Positions 26,245-34,592 of a stretch of DNA of 64,000 nucleotides are shown piece after piece. Below the pieces are notes generated by a model that searched no databases, was not told the origin of the DNA, and saw only the letters and a list, made by a program, of their open reading frames with translations. Origin of the DNA: Janthinobacterium lividum. Its GTDB lineage: Bacteria > Pseudomonadota > Gammaproteobacteria > Burkholderiales > Burkholderiaceae_D. The stretch is taken from contig NZ_CP075583.1 in the NCBI RefSeq assembly GCF_023509035.1, forward strand, positions 3,038,001-3,102,000, read 5' to 3'. Every line of letters begins with the position of its first letter. Position 1 is the stretch's first letter. The position numbers and the translations under genes were made by a program.

Positions 26245-26247
26245 GCG

Positions 26248-26610
26248 TTATTCGCTACGCTGCCAGAAGCGCAGCCGGTTGCCAAACGGGTCCGCCACTT
26301 CCAGGATGCGGCCCCAGTCCTCGTCGCGGATGCCGGGGCGCGCATACGGGTAATCCTTCGCCTGAAGCTCCGCGTGCAGGGCGGCGATATCGTTGACGGG
26401 AATCAGGAGCGCGGCACCCGGCGTGGCGTCGCCGTAGTGTTCGGACAGGTGCAGCACGAGATCGCCCCGCGTCACCTGCAGGTACAGCGGCGCCGTGGGC
26501 TCGAAGCGATGTTCCCAGTCCAGCGTGAAACCGAGAAAATCGAGGTAGAACTCGCGCGCCTTGGCTTCGGAAAAGCTGCGCAGGATGGGGATGGCGGGGG
26601 ACAGCTGCAT
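26248..26610 (-). CDS. VOC superfamily protein, glyoxalase/bleomycin-resistance type
   Basis: A 120-residue protein with IPILRSFSEAKAREFYLDFLGF (core KAREFYLDFLGF) in the first module and GRILEVADPFGNRLRFWQ in the second, the bleomycin-binding/ShBle-like pattern. Such proteins bind or isomerise small molecules; no ligand can be deduced. It ends three bases from the stop of the convergent tartrate dehydratase gene and is the downstream neighbour of the PQ-loop gene in the same direction. Confidence 0.85.
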   Translation of the reverse strand: MQLSPAIPILRSFSEAKAREFYLDFLGFTLDWEHRFEPTAPLYLQVTRGDLVLHLSEHYGDATPGAALLIPVNDIAALHAELQAKDYPYARPGIRDEDWGRILEVADPFGNRLRFWQRSE

Positions 26611-26652
26611 GGCGGCTCTTTCAACAAGGGTGGCAGGATCCCTATTCTAGCG

Positions 26653-27356
26653 TCAGGCCAGCGCCTGCCGTTTCATGCGCGCGGCGGGGCTGGTCTTCTC
26701 CCAGCGGAACAGCCACATGATGATCAATTTGGTCGTGGCGCTGACGCAGGCGAGCAGCAGCAAGGGCCAGCCCGTCGATAGCCCCATGACGCAGGCAAAG
26801 AAGATGGTGCTGATATCCATCGCCAGGATGAACTGGCTCATTTTCAGGGACACGGCGCCCGTCTTGCCCGAGCGGTAGATGAGGCGGATCTGGTGCGCAT
26901 AGCCCTGCGCCAGCAGCACGGTGACGGCGACGATCAGGCCTTGCGACAGCACGCGCTTTTCATCGGTGAAGGTGGGGCCGAAGGCCAGCCCCGCCATGCC
27001 CGCGCACAGCAGCAGCGCGCAGGCCAGCAGCGCATTGCGCGATGTCAGGCTGCGGCGGTCGCGGTCAATTTCATACAGGATGCCCAGCGCGATCAGCGCA
27101 GCGATCAGGCGGGGCCAGACGATGTAATGGTTGAACGGCGTGATCGAATAGCCGTACACAAAGAACGCACAATACGCGAGGAAGCTGACGGTGAACTGGT
27201 TGATCGACAGGATGTCCGTCGTCTTGCCGGCGCCGATACCGGCATCGTGCTTGCGCCGCCAGATTTTTGCAGCTGCGACCACAGGCCAAGCAGGCTGACG
27301 ACGATGAAGAGGGAATTGAGGCTGCCGGCGAGGGCGTAGAGCGCTTGATGCTGCAA
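26653..27356 (-). CDS. Two-repeat PQ-loop/SWEET-like membrane protein, apparent frameshift
   Basis: Reading TTG 27356 (AGGTG five bases upstream) gives HQALYALAGSLNSLFIVVSL and then GLWSQLQK; the frame is then lost in a run of five A on this strand (27264-27268). One more A restores KIWRRKHDAGIGAGKTTD and a 234-residue protein ending at 26653. The restored protein has two similar halves: GLWSQLQKIWRRK...SINQFTVSFLAY and GYAHQIRLIYRSGKTGAVSLKMSQF, each with a PQ-loop-like turn after a helix, and about seven membrane segments in total. PQ-loop proteins transport sugars or amino acids, or act as receptors; the substrate here is unknown. As deposited, the two halves are in different frames, most likely from a base-calling error. 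Confidence 0.7.
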
Positions 27357-27414
27357 AGTGTCACCTGAAGGTTGTCGTGTTTGTTGTCGTTGTTGCGATG
27401 GATGTAGCCTGAGG

Positions 27415-27861
27415 CTATTCCGCTGCCATGGCCGGCCCGGTGCCAACGATGATGCGCGCTTCGACGGCAGCAATCTTGATGCTCAGGTCACTCATGAAAA
27501 TCAACGAGAGGTCCGTGCAGCCTTCACTCGCCTCATGCGACGCGACGCCATCCATGTCATCGCGCATGGCATTCCACATGAAGCCGATGGAGGAAAGGCA
27601 TTTCTCCCCGTTGACATGCTCATCTTCGTCGGATTCCCGGATTTTCAGCATATGCACGCCTGCACAAACCAGTGTCAGCGCAGGGGGCATGGATGGCCTG
27701 ACCCAGTCGCCGGCACTGCGTGCCCAATGCAGTTGCAGCCGCCGTGCAGCGATGGAATAGTCGATATGCGTGAATTCGTAATCGTTGTGCAGGTCAAGTT
27801 CTTGCCCGTCAAGCAAGATTTTGGTGTAACCCTGGACGATGGAAAAACCTTGGAGTTGCAT
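27415..27861 (-). CDS. Hypothetical protein
   Basis: A 148-residue soluble protein from ATG 27861 (a TTG seven codons upstream is also open). It starts MQLQGFSIVQGYTKILLDGQELDLHNDYEF and continues through two beta-rich sheets with IAARRLQLHWARSAGDWV and a hydrophilic SDEDEHVNGEKC loop. I recognise no family or motif, no signal peptide and no membrane segment. It lies just upstream of the PQ-loop gene on the same strand (about 60 bp), so a shared transcript is possible. Base composition is slightly lower in G+C than the core. Confidence 0.6.
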   Translation of the reverse strand: MQLQGFSIVQGYTKILLDGQELDLHNDYEFTHIDYSIAARRLQLHWARSAGDWVRPSMPPALTLVCAGVHMLKIRESDEDEHVNGEKCLSSIGFMWNAMRDDMDGVASHEASEGCTDLSLIFMSDLSIKIAAVEARIIVGTGPAMAAE

Positions 27862-27985
27862 GTGAAGGTGAATTGATTGCAAAAGAAATCATTATGCCAT
27901 CGAAATAATATTGCATACCTGTCCCAAGATACGCTGGGCACGCCCGAAATACTTGCACATCTTCACTTGCCCCTATAATTGAGGC

Positions 27986-29044
27986 ATGACTTTCTTATCA
28001 CTTCGTGCCCGCTCCGTGCTGGGCAGCATCGGCAAAATGGCCGTTTCCCTGATTCTCCTGTTGACTGCACTGTGGGGCGCGCTGGCGCTGTGGTACCAGC
28101 TATCCGGCGGCACGGCGGCGCAAGCCATCGGCGCGCTGCTGTGGGCCGCGCTGGGCGTGGCCAGCATCGCGCTGTGGTGGACGCGCGGCGATGTGCGCGT
28201 GCTGCTGCCGTATGCGGCCGGTTTTATCCTGCTGCTCCTGTGGTGGAGCCTGATCACGCCGAAGCAGCAGCGCGTGTGGGCGGACGACGTGGCGCGCAAT
28301 GTCACGGGCACGGTCAAGGGCAATCTCGTCACCCTGGACAATGTGCGCAATTTCGACTGGCGCAGCGATGATGACTACACGGTCAAGTGGGAGCAGCGCA
28401 GCTACGACCTCGACGAGCTGCGCACGGTGGACACGGCGCTGTCGTACTGGACGGGGCCGTACATTGCGCATACCCTGATCTCGTTCGGTTTTGCGGACGG
28501 GCGCTTCCTGACGTTTTCCATCGAGATCCGCAAGGAAAAGGGCGAGAGCTTTTCCGCCATCGGTGGCTTTTTCAAGCATTTCGAGATGAGCCTGATCGCC
28601 GCCGACGAGCGCGACATCCTGCGCGTGCGCACGAATGCGCGCGGCGAAGATATGCATTTGTACCGCGTGATGATGCCCAAGGCGGCCATGCGCTCGCTGT
28701 TCCTCGCCTACCTGGACGAGGCGCAAGCGCTGAAGAACAAGCCGCAGTTCTACAACACCCTGACGGCCAACTGCACCACCATCGTCTTCGAGATGGTGCG
28801 CCGCATCGTGCCTGGCCTGCCGCTCGATTACCGGCTGATGGCCTCGGGATACCTGGACCGCTACCTGTACGACGTCAAGGGCCTGGTGCCCGGTTTGACC
28901 TTCCAGCAGCTGCGTATAGGGGGCCACATCACGGCGCGCGCGCGGGCGGCCAACGACGACGCGGATTTTTCGCACGCGATCCGGCGCAGCATGCCGGGTT
29001 ATGACGAAGCGGGCTTTCCGACACTGCAAATGCCCAAGCAATAG
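27986..29044 (+). CDS. DUF4105 membrane-anchored protein (Lnb-type periplasmic domain)
   Basis: A 352-residue protein with three N-terminal membrane segments (about residues 15-38, 45-65, 70-92) and a soluble periplasmic domain (about 105-352). That domain carries YNTLTANCTTIVFEMVRRI, the conserved Asn-Cys-Thr of DUF4105, a NlpC/P60-like papain-type family in which the cysteine is the presumed nucleophile; YIAHTLISFGFADGRFLTFS with its His is also present. It probably acts on an envelope amide or lipid substrate. ATG 27986 follows an A+T-rich gap with TATAAT-like sequence. It precedes the DEAD-box gene in the same direction by 82 bp. Confidence 0.82.
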   Translation: MTFLSLRARSVLGSIGKMAVSLILLLTALWGALALWYQLSGGTAAQAIGALLWAALGVASIALWWTRGDVRVLLPYAAGFILLLLWWSLITPKQQRVWADDVARNVTGTVKGNLVTLDNVRNFDWRSDDDYTVKWEQRSYDLDELRTVDTALSYWTGPYIAHTLISFGFADGRFLTFSIEIRKEKGESFSAIGGFFKHFEMSLIAADERDILRVRTNARGEDMHLYRVMMPKAAMRSLFLAYLDEAQALKNKPQFYNTLTANCTTIVFEMVRRIVPGLPLDYRLMASGYLDRYLYDVKGLVPGLTFQQLRIGGHITARARAANDDADFSHAIRRSMPGYDEAGFPTLQMPKQ

Positions 29045-29126
29045 CCGCCTGCTTTATACTGTCGCTATCCCGACCGGCCGCACATTGCGGCCGGTCTCAC
29101 TTTACGAATATACAAGAAGGCCCGCT

Positions 29127-30389
29127 ATGCCATTTTCCTCACTGGGTCTGATTCCCGCCCTGGTCCGTGCCGTCGACAAGGCCGGCTATGCCGCGCCGAC
29201 GGCCATCCAGGCTGCCGCCATTCCCGCCATCCTGCGCGGCAGCGACGTGCTGGGCGCGGCGCAGACGGGTTCCGGCAAGACGGCCGCCTACGCGCTGCCG
29301 CTGCTGCAGGCGCTGATGGCGCCCGCTGCCGGCCCGCGCCAGGTGCGTGCGCTGATCCTCGTGCCCACGCGCGAGCTGGCGGCGCAGGTGGGGCAGACGG
29401 TGCACGCGCTGGCCAAGCCGCTGCCCGTCAAACTGAAGATTTCCGTGCTATTCGGCGGCGTGTCGATCAATCCGCAGATGATGGACTTGCGCGGCGGCGC
29501 CGATATCGTTGTCGCCACGCCGGGCCGATTGCTGGACCTGGTGCGGCAAAACGCCGTAAAGCTGGGCGGCGTGTCGCTGTGCGTGCTTGACGAGGCGGAC
29601 CGTTTGCTCGACATGGGTTTTGCCGAAGAAATCAACGCCATCCTGGCGCTGCTGCCAGCGAAACGGCAAAACCTGTTTTTCTCGGCCACCTTCCCCGACA
29701 GCGTGCAGGCGCTGGCCGACAGCCTGCTCAGGGAGCCCGTGCGCATCGAAGTGGCGTCCGAACCGCAGGACAAGCCCGACATCGTGCAGCGCGCCATCAC
29801 GGTCGACGTGCCGCGCCGCACGCAGCTGCTGCGCTACCTGATCCTGCAGCAGCAGTGGGACAGGGTGCTGGTGTTCGTCGCCACCAAGTACGCGGCCGAA
29901 CACGTGGCCGACAAGCTGCAGCGCGCGGGCCTGCATGTGGGCGCCTTCCACGGCGAATTCAGCCAGGGCACGCGCAGCCAGCTGCTGGCGGACTTCAAGG
30001 CGGGCCGTTTGCAGGTGCTGGTGGCCACCGACGTGGCCGCGCGCGGCATTGATATCGCCGGCTTGCCGGCCGTCGTCAACTATGACTTGCCCCGCTCGGC
30101 CGTCGACTACACGCACCGCATCGGCCGCACGGGCCGCGCCGGCGAAAGTGGCACGGCCATCAGTTTTGTGACGGCCGATACGGAAGCGCATTTCCGCCTG
30201 ATCGAAAACCGCAACGACTTGCGCATCGTGCGCGAAGTGGTGGCCGGTTTCGAGCCGACGGAACTGCCCGCGCCGGTGAATCCCGTCACCGATACGGTCA
30301 ATGGCGGCGTAAAGGGCGCGCGCAAAAGCAAAAAGGACAAATTGCGCGAGGCGGCAGCTATGGCGGCCAAGGCGGCCAAGGGCAATTAA
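29127..30389 (+). CDS. rhlE: DEAD-box ATP-dependent RNA helicase
   Basis: A 420-residue helicase with all core motifs in order: Q motif GYAAPTAIQAAAIP, motif I AQTGSGKTAA, Ia PTRELAA, Ib TPGRLLD, II DEAD, III SAT, IV/V VLVATDVAARGID and VI HRIGRTGRAG. The tail is basic (KSKKDKLREAAAMAAKAAKGN, shown in short), as in RhlE-type proteins. I start at ATG 29127 with AAGAAGG upstream. Its role is unwinding RNA in ribosome assembly or decay. A second, more canonical RhlE is at 57326-58732, so the gene symbol here is tentative and this is one of at least two paralogues. Confidence 0.92.
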   Translation: MPFSSLGLIPALVRAVDKAGYAAPTAIQAAAIPAILRGSDVLGAAQTGSGKTAAYALPLLQALMAPAAGPRQVRALILVPTRELAAQVGQTVHALAKPLPVKLKISVLFGGVSINPQMMDLRGGADIVVATPGRLLDLVRQNAVKLGGVSLCVLDEADRLLDMGFAEEINAILALLPAKRQNLFFSATFPDSVQALADSLLREPVRIEVASEPQDKPDIVQRAITVDVPRRTQLLRYLILQQQWDRVLVFVATKYAAEHVADKLQRAGLHVGAFHGEFSQGTRSQLLADFKAGRLQVLVATDVAARGIDIAGLPAVVNYDLPRSAVDYTHRIGRTGRAGESGTAISFVTADTEAHFRLIENRNDLRIVREVVAGFEPTELPAPVNPVTDTVNGGVKGARKSKKDKLREAAAMAAKAAKGN

Positions 30390-30470
30390 ATCCGCCTTAT
30401 GTGCGCTAACCGCTTGAACGGCCACGTTTCCCGGACTAAGATTGTGTTTCTATAAAGCAAGGGGACGGGA

Positions 30471-30935
30471 ATGCACAGTATCATGATCAAACGGATGGCC
30501 GGTGCCGCCTGCTTCGCGGCGCTGGGCGGTTGCGCCGGCATGGGCGGGAATAATGACACGGCTGGCATGCAGATGCCGGGCAAGATGCCGGCCGATGCCG
30601 CCGTGGCCGCCACCTGGTACAACCCGCCCAGCGAATTTCCCGGTATTTGCCTGACTCAGTTCAAGGATGGCAGCCTGCGTTTCGATGGCGGCTTTGCCTT
30701 TTTCAACCCGGGTCGCTGGGCGTACGATGCGGCCACGTCCGAACTGCGTTTGCAACTGGCGCCGACCCCATCTTTGGAACTGTCGCACGCGCAAACGGTG
30801 CTGCACAAGAATCTGCTGAGGGTCGAGGCGGCCAGGAACACGCTGGTGTACGCCGTGAAGGCCGATACGCAAGCCATCGGCTTGGGCGGCTTTGTGTTTT
30901 ATCGCGACACGCCGTGTCCGGCACAGCGCGGATAA
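30471..30935 (+). CDS. Putative lipoprotein
   Basis: A 154-residue protein with a lipobox, ALGGCAGMGG, near residue 21 after a short hydrophobic segment. The mature part has a Met/Gly-rich linker and a small beta domain with CLTQFKDGSLRFDGGFAFFNPGRW (core FKDGSLRFDGGFAFF) and a closing cysteine pair. ATG 30471 has AAGGGGAC eight bases upstream; a second ATG lies at 30483. It would be attached to the outer or inner membrane on the periplasmic side. I recognise no named family. Confidence 0.75.
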   Translation: MHSIMIKRMAGAACFAALGGCAGMGGNNDTAGMQMPGKMPADAAVAATWYNPPSEFPGICLTQFKDGSLRFDGGFAFFNPGRWAYDAATSELRLQLAPTPSLELSHAQTVLHKNLLRVEAARNTLVYAVKADTQAIGLGGFVFYRDTPCPAQRG

Positions 30936-31082
30936 GTGCCGGATAAGTGCCATAGAGGAATTTTTAGTCGTATAATCTCCACGCAAGCTGGCTGCCGCGC
31001 AAGACTCGCAAGACTGTTTCTCGCAGCAGATTCACCCTCCAGGCAAGCTCCGATATCGCCATGGCGATGAGAGGATGGTCCG

Positions 31083-31949
31083 ATGGATTTGCACAACGAG
31101 CAAGGTGGGCCGGGTACCGCGGTGCTGGCGGCGGATGCCGGGCAGCAGGCTGTGGTGCCGCCGCGCACCTTGCTGCTGGTCGATGACGAGCCGAATATCC
31201 TCGCTTCCCTCAAGCGCCTGCTGCGGCGCGATGGCTACCATATCCTCACTGCCAACAGCGGCCAGGAAGGTCTGGACGTGCTGGCCAGCCATGCGGTCGA
31301 CGTGATCGTGTCGGACCAGCGCATGCCCGGCATGCTGGGCGCCGACTTCTTGCGCAAGGCCAAGCTGCTGTGTCCGCAAACCATCCGCATCATGCTGTCC
31401 GGCTATACCGAGTTGCAAGCCGTCACGGACGCCGTCAACGAGGGCGCCATCTTCAAGTTTCTAACCAAGCCCTGGGAAGACCATCAACTGCGCGAGCATA
31501 TCGCCGAAGCCTTTCGCCTGAAGGGCATCGACGACGACAATGTGCGCCTCAATGCGCAGCTGCGCGACGCCAACCAGGCGCTGGCGGCAGCCAATGCCGC
31601 CATGCAGGCGTTGGTGCATCAGCAACAGCATCAGATCAGCCGCGATGAAGTCAGCCTCGGCATCGCGCGCGAATTGCTGCAATTTCTGCCGCTGCCCGTG
31701 ATCGGGCTCGATGAAGACGGCATGATCGCCTTCATCAACGCGGCGGCGGCCAACCTGTTCGAACGGGGCGCAGGCCTGCTGGGCAACGAGGCGGCGATCG
31801 TCTTGCCGCAACTATTCGACGGGCAGGGTGCGCCTTGCCTGGCCGCTATCGATGGCCAGCCGTATGCCGTGGCGGTCCATCCGATGGGCTTGCATTCACG
31901 CTCGCGCGGCAGCCTGGTCACCCTGAGTCGTCATGGAGTGGATACATGA
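31083..31949 (+). CDS. Response regulator: receiver plus PAS-like domain
   Basis: A 288-residue two-domain protein. The receiver (about 28-140) has LLVDDEPNIL, phospho-acceptor Asp78 in VSDQRMPG, Ser106 and Lys129 in LTKPW. A coiled linker rich in Gln/Ala (about 150-195) leads to a PAS-like domain (about 200-285; LPLPVIGLDEDGMIAFINAAA, cut core IGLDEDGMIAFINAAA). There is no DNA-binding domain, so the output is protein contact or sensing. It is first of a run of five genes overlapping by 4 nt each (ATGA), so all are made together. The receiver is of the same RpfG-like subtype as the gene at 34589. Confidence 0.9.
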   Translation: MDLHNEQGGPGTAVLAADAGQQAVVPPRTLLLVDDEPNILASLKRLLRRDGYHILTANSGQEGLDVLASHAVDVIVSDQRMPGMLGADFLRKAKLLCPQTIRIMLSGYTELQAVTDAVNEGAIFKFLTKPWEDHQLREHIAEAFRLKGIDDDNVRLNAQLRDANQALAAANAAMQALVHQQQHQISRDEVSLGIARELLQFLPLPVIGLDEDGMIAFINAAAANLFERGAGLLGNEAAIVLPQLFDGQGAPCLAAIDGQPYAVAVHPMGLHSRSRGSLVTLSRHGVDT

Positions 31950-32278
31950 GTGAGAGCGGACGCGAGATTTCCATGGAGCAGGCGCAGGAAGGCATGGTGC
32001 TGGCGCTGGCGCTGAGCGACGCCAGCGGCGCCGTGCTGCTGGCCCAGGGCGCCACCCTGACGGCGGCGAACCTGACGGCCTTGCGCCGGCGCAATGTGGA
32101 GCGCTGCCACGTCGTCATGGAAGAGGCGCCTGACCCTGCCGCGCAGGCGCATGCCGAGCAGGAACGAGCGCGCCGCCTGGAACGGCTGGACGTGCTGTTC
32201 CGCGCCACGCCGCCCGATTCCGCCGGGGCGGAACTGCTGGCGCTGCTGCAGCGCTACCGGCAAGGGGGCGCGGCATGA
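31946..32278 (+). CDS. Free-standing 110-residue domain of the signalling operon
   Basis: A 110-residue protein, overlapping the receiver gene and the HDOD gene by 4 nt at each end. Residues about 10-55 (EQAQEGMVLALALSDASGAV and LLAQGATLTAANLTALRRR) match, in pattern GMVL-x-DxxxxxGxxLLAxxxxLTxxxIxxL, the C-terminal module of the HD-GYP-like protein in the same operon (its residues about 388-435). The rest is a charged helix (about 62-108, rich in Ala/Glu/Arg). It may be the detached regulatory piece of that module acting as a partner or adaptor. No enzyme motif is seen. Confidence 0.75.
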   Translation: MSESGREISMEQAQEGMVLALALSDASGAVLLAQGATLTAANLTALRRRNVERCHVVMEEAPDPAAQAHAEQERARRLERLDVLFRATPPDSAGAELLALLQRYRQGGAA

Positions 32279-33114
32279 CACGGCTCAGTTTTGAACATAT
32301 CATCCGCCAGATACAGGAATTGCCTTCTCTGCCGGTGGTGGTGCTGGAACTGCTGTCGAGCATGGACCAGGACGACACGGACGTGCATGTGCTGGCGCAA
32401 AAGATCGAGCTGGACCAGGCCTTGGCGGCAAAGACCCTGCGCATCGCCAACTCATCTTTCTACGGCATGCAATCGAAGGTCACCAGCATTCCGCAAGCCG
32501 TTTCCGTGCTGGGCTTTCACAGCATCCGCACCGTCGTCACGGCCTGCGCCCTGACGGGCAGCTTCGCGTCGTCGAGCGGCAGCTTCGATTTCCAGGCATT
32601 CTGGCGCCATTCGCTGGCCACGGCCATCGCCGCGCGCCTGCTGGCGCCGCACCTGCGCGTCAATCCCGAAACGGCGTTCACGGCCGGACTGCTGCACGAC
32701 CTGGGCACGCTGGTGCTGGTGACGCGCTTCCCGGCCGAGCACGCGCTCGTGCGCAGCTACCGCCAGGCGCATGACTGCCAGATGACCGAGGCGGAACTGG
32801 CCGTCATCGGCATCGATCATGCGCAGGTGGGCAGCGCCCTGGCCGCCTACTGGAAGTTTCCCGAAGCGATACAGCAAGCGGTGGCCGACCACCACGCCAT
32901 CGATCGCCTGCAAGCGGGCGGCTTGCCGCTGGCCGTGCACCTGGCCAATGCCGTCGCCCTTGCGCTCGACCTGGCTGGCGTCGACGATGCGCTGGTGCCG
33001 CCCCTGTCGCCCGCGGGCTGGCGCAGCATCGCCCTGGACGAGCCGGCCTGGCTGGCGCTGCTGGGGCAAGCCGAACACACCTTCGATGAAATGTCGCGCA
33101 TCATGCTGGCATGA
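32275..33114 (+). CDS. HDOD domain protein
   Basis: A 279-residue HDOD protein. It contains the domain start ELPSLPVVVLELLSSM, IELDQALAAKTLRIANSSFYG, SIPQAVSVLGFHSIRTVV and the HD remnant LLHDLG, with a second His pair in DHHAIDRL. HDOD proteins are non-enzymatic relatives of HD phosphohydrolases that act in signalling, often with kinases and c-di-GMP systems. ATG 32275 overlaps the preceding gene by 4 nt, and its own stop overlaps the kinase start by 4 nt. Confidence 0.92.
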   Translation: MTRLSFEHIIRQIQELPSLPVVVLELLSSMDQDDTDVHVLAQKIELDQALAAKTLRIANSSFYGMQSKVTSIPQAVSVLGFHSIRTVVTACALTGSFASSSGSFDFQAFWRHSLATAIAARLLAPHLRVNPETAFTAGLLHDLGTLVLVTRFPAEHALVRSYRQAHDCQMTEAELAVIGIDHAQVGSALAAYWKFPEAIQQAVADHHAIDRLQAGGLPLAVHLANAVALALDLAGVDDALVPPLSPAGWRSIALDEPAWLALLGQAEHTFDEMSRIMLA

Positions 33115-34592
33115 ACAGGATAGAGGCCATGGAAACAGACGCAGGGCAGGCACTGCCCGCCACGCCGGAACGCCGCCAGGGCGATTCCATCGCGCTATCG
33201 GCGTTTTTCGATGGCCATCCCGTGGCCACTTTCGCCATCGATACGGAGCACGTGGTGACGCACTGGAACAGCGCCTGCGAACAGTTGCTGGGCTTTACGG
33301 CCGCCGAGATGGTCGGCACGCGCGACCACTGGAAGGCGTTTTATCCGCAGCCGCGCGCCTGCCTGGCCGACCTGCTGGTGGCCGACGATATCGCGCTCGG
33401 CGAAAATGAACTCTACCTTGGCAAGCTGAAGCGCTCCCCCGTGATTCCCGGCGCCTTTGAGGCCGAGGATTTCTTTGCCGATATCGGCCCCGACGGCCAC
33501 TGGCTGCATTTCACGGCGGCGCCCCTGCGCGATCGCCAGGGACGCCTGGTGGGCGCCATCGAAACGCTGCGCGACGTGAGCGAGCGGCGCTTTGCGGAAC
33601 TGGCGCTGCGCAAGGCGCACGACAACCTGGAACACCTGGTGGCCAAGCGCACGGCCCAGCTGGCCGACATGAACGAGCGCCTGGCCGACGATATCCGCCA
33701 GCGCCAGATCGCCGATCTCGAATTGCGCGAGCGCAACCTGGCCCTGACGGAATTGAACAGCAAGCTGTCGCTGGCCCAGCAAAAGCTGCTGCAGTCGGAA
33801 AAGCTGGCTTCGATCGGCCAGTTGGCCGCCGGCGTGGCGCACGAAATCAACAATCCCATCGGCTATGTGTTTTCCAATGTGGGCACCCTGGAAGGGTATC
33901 TGGACGACCTGTTCAGCATGCTCGACGCCTATGAGGAAGCCGAGCCGGCCGTCGCTGACCCCGTGGTGGCGGCGCGCCTGCGCGCGTTGCGCGAACAGAT
34001 CGACCTGGACTTCCTGCGCACCGATATTCCGCTGCTGATGGGCGAATCGAAGGAAGGCATTTCGCGCGTGCGCCGCATCGTGCAGGACCTGAAGGATTTT
34101 TCGCGCACGGATGCGCACCAGGAGTGGGTCTGGGCCGACCTGCGCCAGGGCATCGACACCACGCTCAATATCGTGAATAACGAAGTCAAGTACAAGGCTG
34201 ACGTGGTGCGCGAGTATGGCGACATTCCCGATATCGAATGCCAGCCTTCCGAACTGAACCAGGTGATCATGAACCTGGTCGTCAACGCCGCCCATTCCAT
34301 CGGCGAGGCGCGCGGACGCATCACCCTGCGCACGGGCAGCGACAACGCGACGGAAGTGTGGATCGAGGTCGAGGACACGGGCGGCGGCATCGCGCCCGAA
34401 CACCTGTCGCGCATCTTCGATCCGTTCTTCACGACAAAGGCCGTCGGCAAGGGCACGGGCCTGGGCCTGTCGCTGGCCTACACCACGGTGCAGAAACATC
34501 ACGGCCGCATCGATGTGCGCAGCATCATCGGCCGCGGCACCACCTTCCGCATCACCTTGCCCGTGCGCCAGGCGCAGGCCGTCGCACCATGA
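33111..34592 (+). CDS. PAS-domain sensor histidine kinase
   Basis: A 493-residue soluble kinase: PAS domain (about 28-155; [22 protein letters not shown]), a long coiled coil (about 160-230), the H-box with His244 in [13 protein letters not shown], and an ATPase domain with N box [18 protein letters not shown]1 DTGGGIAP and G2 [10 protein letters not shown]. No membrane segment is present, so it senses a cytoplasmic cue. It should phosphorylate the receivers at 31083 and 34589, whose genes flank it in the same coupled operon. The H-box region is close to the opposite-strand kinase at 35931, which is a paralogue. Confidence 0.93.
   Translation: MNRIEAMETDAGQALPATPERRQGDSIALSAFFDGHPVATFAIDTEHVVTHWNSACEQLLGFTAAEMVGTRDHWKAFYPQPRACLADLLVADDIALGENELYLGKLKRSPVIPGAFEAEDFFADIGPDGHWLHFTAAPLRDRQGRLVGAIETLRDVSERRFAELALRKAHDNLEHLVAKRTAQLADMNERLADDIRQRQIADLELRERNLALTELNSKLSLAQQKLLQSEKLASIGQLAAGVAHEINNPIGYVFSNVGTLEGYLDDLFSMLDAYEEAEPAVADPVVAARLRALREQIDLDFLRTDIPLLMGESKEGISRVRRIVQDLKDFSRTDAHQEWVWADLRQGIDTTLNIVNNEVKYKADVVREYGDIPDIECQPSELNQVIMNLVVNAAHSIGEARGRITLRTGSDNATEVWIEVEDTGGGIAPEHLSRIFDPFFTTKAVGKGTGLGLSLAYTTVQKHHGRIDVRSIIGRGTTFRITLPVRQAQAVAP

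Noticed and set aside
27264..27268. Programmed frameshift in the PQ-loop gene
   Set aside because: No slippery heptamer with stimulatory structure is evident, and four other genes show the same homopolymer-type break, so a read error explains it better.
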